A stretch of 7,785 bases of DNA from Azophilus sp964348115 (GTDB lineage Bacteria > Pseudomonadota > Gammaproteobacteria > Pseudomonadales > Azotimanducaceae). Shown here in pieces: positions 5,842-7,785 of the stretch; position 1 is the stretch's first letter, and every line of letters begins with the position of its first letter. The stretch is taken from assembly GCA_964348115.1 (NCBI GenBank), contig CAYGBY010000186.1, positions 1 through 7,785 of the forward strand, given 5' to 3'. Made by a program: the position numbers and the translations under genes. The notes beneath the pieces are model-generated. The model saw only the letters and a list, made by a program, of their open reading frames with translations, did no database searches and was not told the DNA's origin.

Positions 5842-7011
5842 ATGACGATGCAATTTGCGCTTACGGAGGACCAGCAAGGCCTGCTGGACCACGCGGACCG
5901 CTACGGCCGGGAGCGGCTGCTGCCCGCGGCGGAGAAGATGGATCTAGATGAATCCTGGCCGGCGGATATCTTCCCGGAGCTGGGCAAGCTGGGTTTTTTG
6001 GGCGTCACCATACCGGAACGCTACGGCGGCGCCGGCTTGGGGCTGCTCGATGCCGGGCTCATCTGCCAGGCGTTCGGCCGTTGGAACCACGCCTTCGCGC
6101 TATCGTGGATTGCCCATGACAACCTATGCGCCGCCAACCTGCACAACAACGGCAGCGAGGCCATCCGCGAGAAATACCTGCCCAAGCTTTGCTCCGGGGA
6201 GTGGATAGGCTGTTTGGGGTTAACCGAGCCGGGTGCCGGCTCCGACGCCTTGGGCGCCATGCGCACCCGCGCCGTGCGCGACGGGGACAACTACGTCATC
6301 AACGGCGCCAAGATGTTCATCACCAACGGCCCGGTGGCGGATCTGTGCCTGCTGTACGCCAAAACCCAGCCGGGGCAAGGCTCCAAGGGCATCACCGCCT
6401 TTGTTGTGGAGACCGCTTCGCCCGGCTTCAAGGTGGCGCAGAAGCTGGTCAAGATGGGTTTTCGCGGCAGCCAAACCGGCGAACTGGTGTTTGAGGATCT
6501 GCTGGTGCCCCGGGCCAACATCGTCGGCGAGGAGCACCAGGGCCACAAGGTGGTGATGCGTGGGCTGGACTTCGAGCGCGCCACCATCGCGCCCATCAGC
6601 CTGGGGGTGGCGGAGCGGGCGCTGCAGTTGGCCGTGCAGCACGCCGGGGTGCGCGAGCAGTTCGGCGCGCCCATAGGCAGTTTCCAGATGGTGCAGTCCC
6701 GCTTGGCGGACATGTATGTCTGGGTGCAGACCATGCGCACGTTCTGCTGGCAGGTGCTGGCGGAGGCGAATCAGGCGGATCAGGCCGAAGCCGGCCGCGG
6801 CGAGATACACGCGCGCACCGCCGCCTCCATTCTCTACTGCGCGGAGGCCTGCAACCGGGTGCTGGACAACGCCCTGCAGATTCACGGCGGCATGGGCTAC
6901 ATGTGGGAGTCTGAAATCAACCGCCTGTTCCGGGCCACCAAGATGCTGGAGATCGGCGCCGGCACCACGGAGGTGCGCAAGATGATCATCGCGCAGGAAC
7001 TGCTGCGTTGA
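5842..7011 (+). CDS. Isovaleryl-CoA dehydrogenase-type acyl-CoA dehydrogenase
   Basis: An FAD flavoenzyme that makes a 2,3-enoyl-CoA and passes electrons to ETF. The 389 residues fit the family. Domains in order: N-terminal helices with ELGKLGFLGVTIPERYGG, the flavin-contacting CLGLTEPGAGSD, the beta domain with NGAKMFITNGPVAD and KMGFRGSQT, the RGLDFERATIAP helix, then REQFGAPIGSFQMVQ, LQIHGGMGYMWESEINR and EIGAGTTEVRKMI. The usual catalytic Glu near the C-terminus (YEG in medium-chain enzymes) is Ala373, and a Glu is present at position 245 in LDFER; this exchange is the hallmark of IVD (and long-chain) enzymes. ATG 5842 has GGGG seven bases upstream; ATG 5848 is an alternative. With the MCC-type carboxylase upstream, isovaleryl-CoA is the likeliest substrate (ivd/liuA role), but citronellyl-CoA-type enzymes look alike. 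Copy A of the repeat separates it from the carboxylase genes, so it may have its own promoter. Confidence 0.9.
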   Translation: MTMQFALTEDQQGLLDHADRYGRERLLPAAEKMDLDESWPADIFPELGKLGFLGVTIPERYGGAGLGLLDAGLICQAFGRWNHAFALSWIAHDNLCAANLHNNGSEAIREKYLPKLCSGEWIGCLGLTEPGAGSDALGAMRTRAVRDGDNYVINGAKMFITNGPVADLCLLYAKTQPGQGSKGITAFVVETASPGFKVAQKLVKMGFRGSQTGELVFEDLLVPRANIVGEEHQGHKVVMRGLDFERATIAPISLGVAERALQLAVQHAGVREQFGAPIGSFQMVQSRLADMYVWVQTMRTFCWQVLAEANQADQAEAGRGEIHARTAASILYCAEACNRVLDNALQIHGGMGYMWESEINRLFRATKMLEIGAGTTEVRKMIIAQELLR

Positions 7012-7036
7012 AGCGTTGCCGGCCGTGGCCCGATGG

Positions 7037-7145
7037 GGTTCCGTCCCGCCAACGGCGGTGCCGGCTGGCCAACGCCCATGCGCTCCAGCACCAGCACGGC
7101 CTCGCTCAGGTTCCGTCCCGCCAACGGCGGTGCTGGCTGGCCAAC
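7037..7145 (+). repeat. Pair of 37-bp direct repeats separated by 35 bp
   Basis: Bases 7037-7073 and 7109-7145 are identical except for one C/T difference; each runs from GGTTCCGTCCCGCC through AACGGCGGTG to GGCTGGCCAAC. Inside each, CCGCC-AAC-GGCGG forms a five-base-pair hairpin. A degraded third partial copy may begin near 7161 (GGTCCCGCCCAACACCGGTGG). The array starts 26 bp after the acyl-CoA dehydrogenase stop. Beyond it, 7180-7300 shows nothing recognisable. Confidence 0.8.
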
Positions 7146-7300
7146 TGCTTGGCGCTGCTTGGTCCCGCCCAACACCGGTGGGCCGATGGGTGCCGATGCG
7201 CTGATGGGCCGCAGGGCGTCGTCGTTCCCCGCTGGCCGACGACAGACTAGAGGGGGCGGCGGGCTGGTGGGTTATGGCCTGAACACTGATTGCGATAACG

Positions 7301-7723
7301 CTAGGGAACCTGTGAACAAGTCGCGTTCGCCGAGCGCCCCGCTGTTTGCGGGCGGAACTGGCGCTGCACCCATGGGAAGGCAATCCGTAGCGCGGCGGAG
7401 ATTCCGCAGTCCGCCCGCCGCGGGGTGCCTTTCGGGAGGGCCTAAAGGGTGCGCTGGCAGTGTTGCGTCCCAAGCCGCGCCAATCAAGGCGCGAGGAGCG
7501 CGGTTTGGCCGGCGTCAAACGAGCGACGGGCAACGCCGGGCGGCGCGGCCTTGGGGCGCAACCCTAAGGGCCGGGTCCGTTTTCCCCCGGACCGCGTTGT
7601 CGCCCGCTCATGTGACGCTGGCCACACCGCGCCCGCTCCGCCTTGCCCGGAGAAAAAACGGCTCCCGGCAGGGCCAGCCCAGATAGTGTTAACAGGCCCT
7701 AGACTCCTTTGGGTTTCCGGGAC
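7301..7723 (+). repeat. Near-complete interspersed MITE-like element (copy B)
   Basis: The left terminus CTAGGGAACCTGTGAACAAG starts at 7301, followed by GCGTTCGCC and AGCGCCCCGCT as in copies A and C. Arms at 7334-7360 and 7401-7429 can form a long imperfect stem (GCCCCGC with GCGGGG, GCGGGCGGA with TCCGCCCGC). Then comes the CTAAAGGGTGCGCTGGC block shared with copy D, a GC-rich middle with no coding sense (including a GGTCCG/CGGACC hairpin at 7574-7593), and TTTGGGTTTCCGGGAC at 7708-7723, matching the end of D just before its terminal repeat. The right terminal repeat itself is missing. There is no transposase, so any movement would need one in trans. Confidence 0.7.
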
Positions 7724-7729
7724 AGCACA

Positions 7730-7785
7730 CTAGGGAACCTCTGAACAAGTCGCGTTCGCCCAGCGCCCCGCTCCCAGCAGCGGGG
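7730..7785 (+). repeat. Left end of a further element copy, cut by the window edge (copy C)
   Basis: CTAGGGAACCTCTGAACAAG, then GCGTTCGCCCAGCGCCCCGCT, repeats the left terminus of copy B in the same orientation. It begins seven bases after the end of B, so the two lie in tandem. The rest is outside the window. Confidence 0.75.

Noticed and set aside
7037..7145. CRISPR array
   Set aside because: Only two good repeats, a third partial copy out of register, internal palindromes typical of REP-like repeats, and no cas gene in the window.
6220..7533. 437-codon open frame on the minus strand
   Set aside because: It is antisense to the acyl-CoA dehydrogenase and then crosses the 37-bp repeats and element copy B; the translation is low-complexity and the repeats break into it.

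Overview
The window is a GC-rich bacterial segment. The proteins and the TTG/GTG starts fit Pseudomonadota (probably beta- or gammaproteobacterial), but no rRNA, tRNA or marker gene fixes the taxon. The core is a rightward operon for an acyl-CoA carboxylase of the 3-methylcrotonyl-CoA carboxylase (MCC) type plus an acyl-CoA dehydrogenase of the isovaleryl-CoA dehydrogenase (IVD) type. Accessory DNA flanks it: toxin-antitoxin genes, a partial lipoprotein gene, and several copies of a non-coding interspersed element.

Layout. 1-527 (minus): N-terminal 175 residues of a Cys-containing predicted lipoprotein that runs off the left edge. 528-779: no clear gene. 780-1043 (plus) and 1062-1271 (minus): a HicA-type toxin and a HicB-type antitoxin, tail to tail rather than in the usual co-directional order; the HicA N-terminus looks damaged. 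1272-1848: no gene; it holds a 13-bp tandem duplication and the right half of the interspersed element. 1849-3315, 3315-3869, 3873-5480: biotin carboxylase, biotin carboxyl carrier protein and carboxyltransferase, tightly coupled. 5481-5841: intergenic, carrying another element copy. 5842-7011: acyl-CoA dehydrogenase. 7012-7785: no gene; a pair of 37-bp direct repeats, a near-complete element copy and the start of another.

How the genes fit together. IVD oxidises isovaleryl-CoA to 3-methylcrotonyl-CoA, and MCC carboxylates that to 3-methylglutaconyl-CoA, so the four enzymes form two consecutive steps of leucine breakdown. The later steps (methylglutaconyl-CoA hydratase, HMG-CoA lyase) are not in the window, so a related branched acyl-CoA substrate (for example citronellyl/geranyl-CoA) cannot be excluded. 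The MCC alpha subunit, normally one biotin-carboxylase/BCCP polypeptide, is here two genes with a one-base stop/start overlap.

Most notable for follow-up: the convergent hicA/hicB with a rearranged hicA 5' end, the split MCC alpha subunit, and the MITE-like element family (22-bp terminal inverted repeat, internal stem-loop) with four copies or fragments around the operon.
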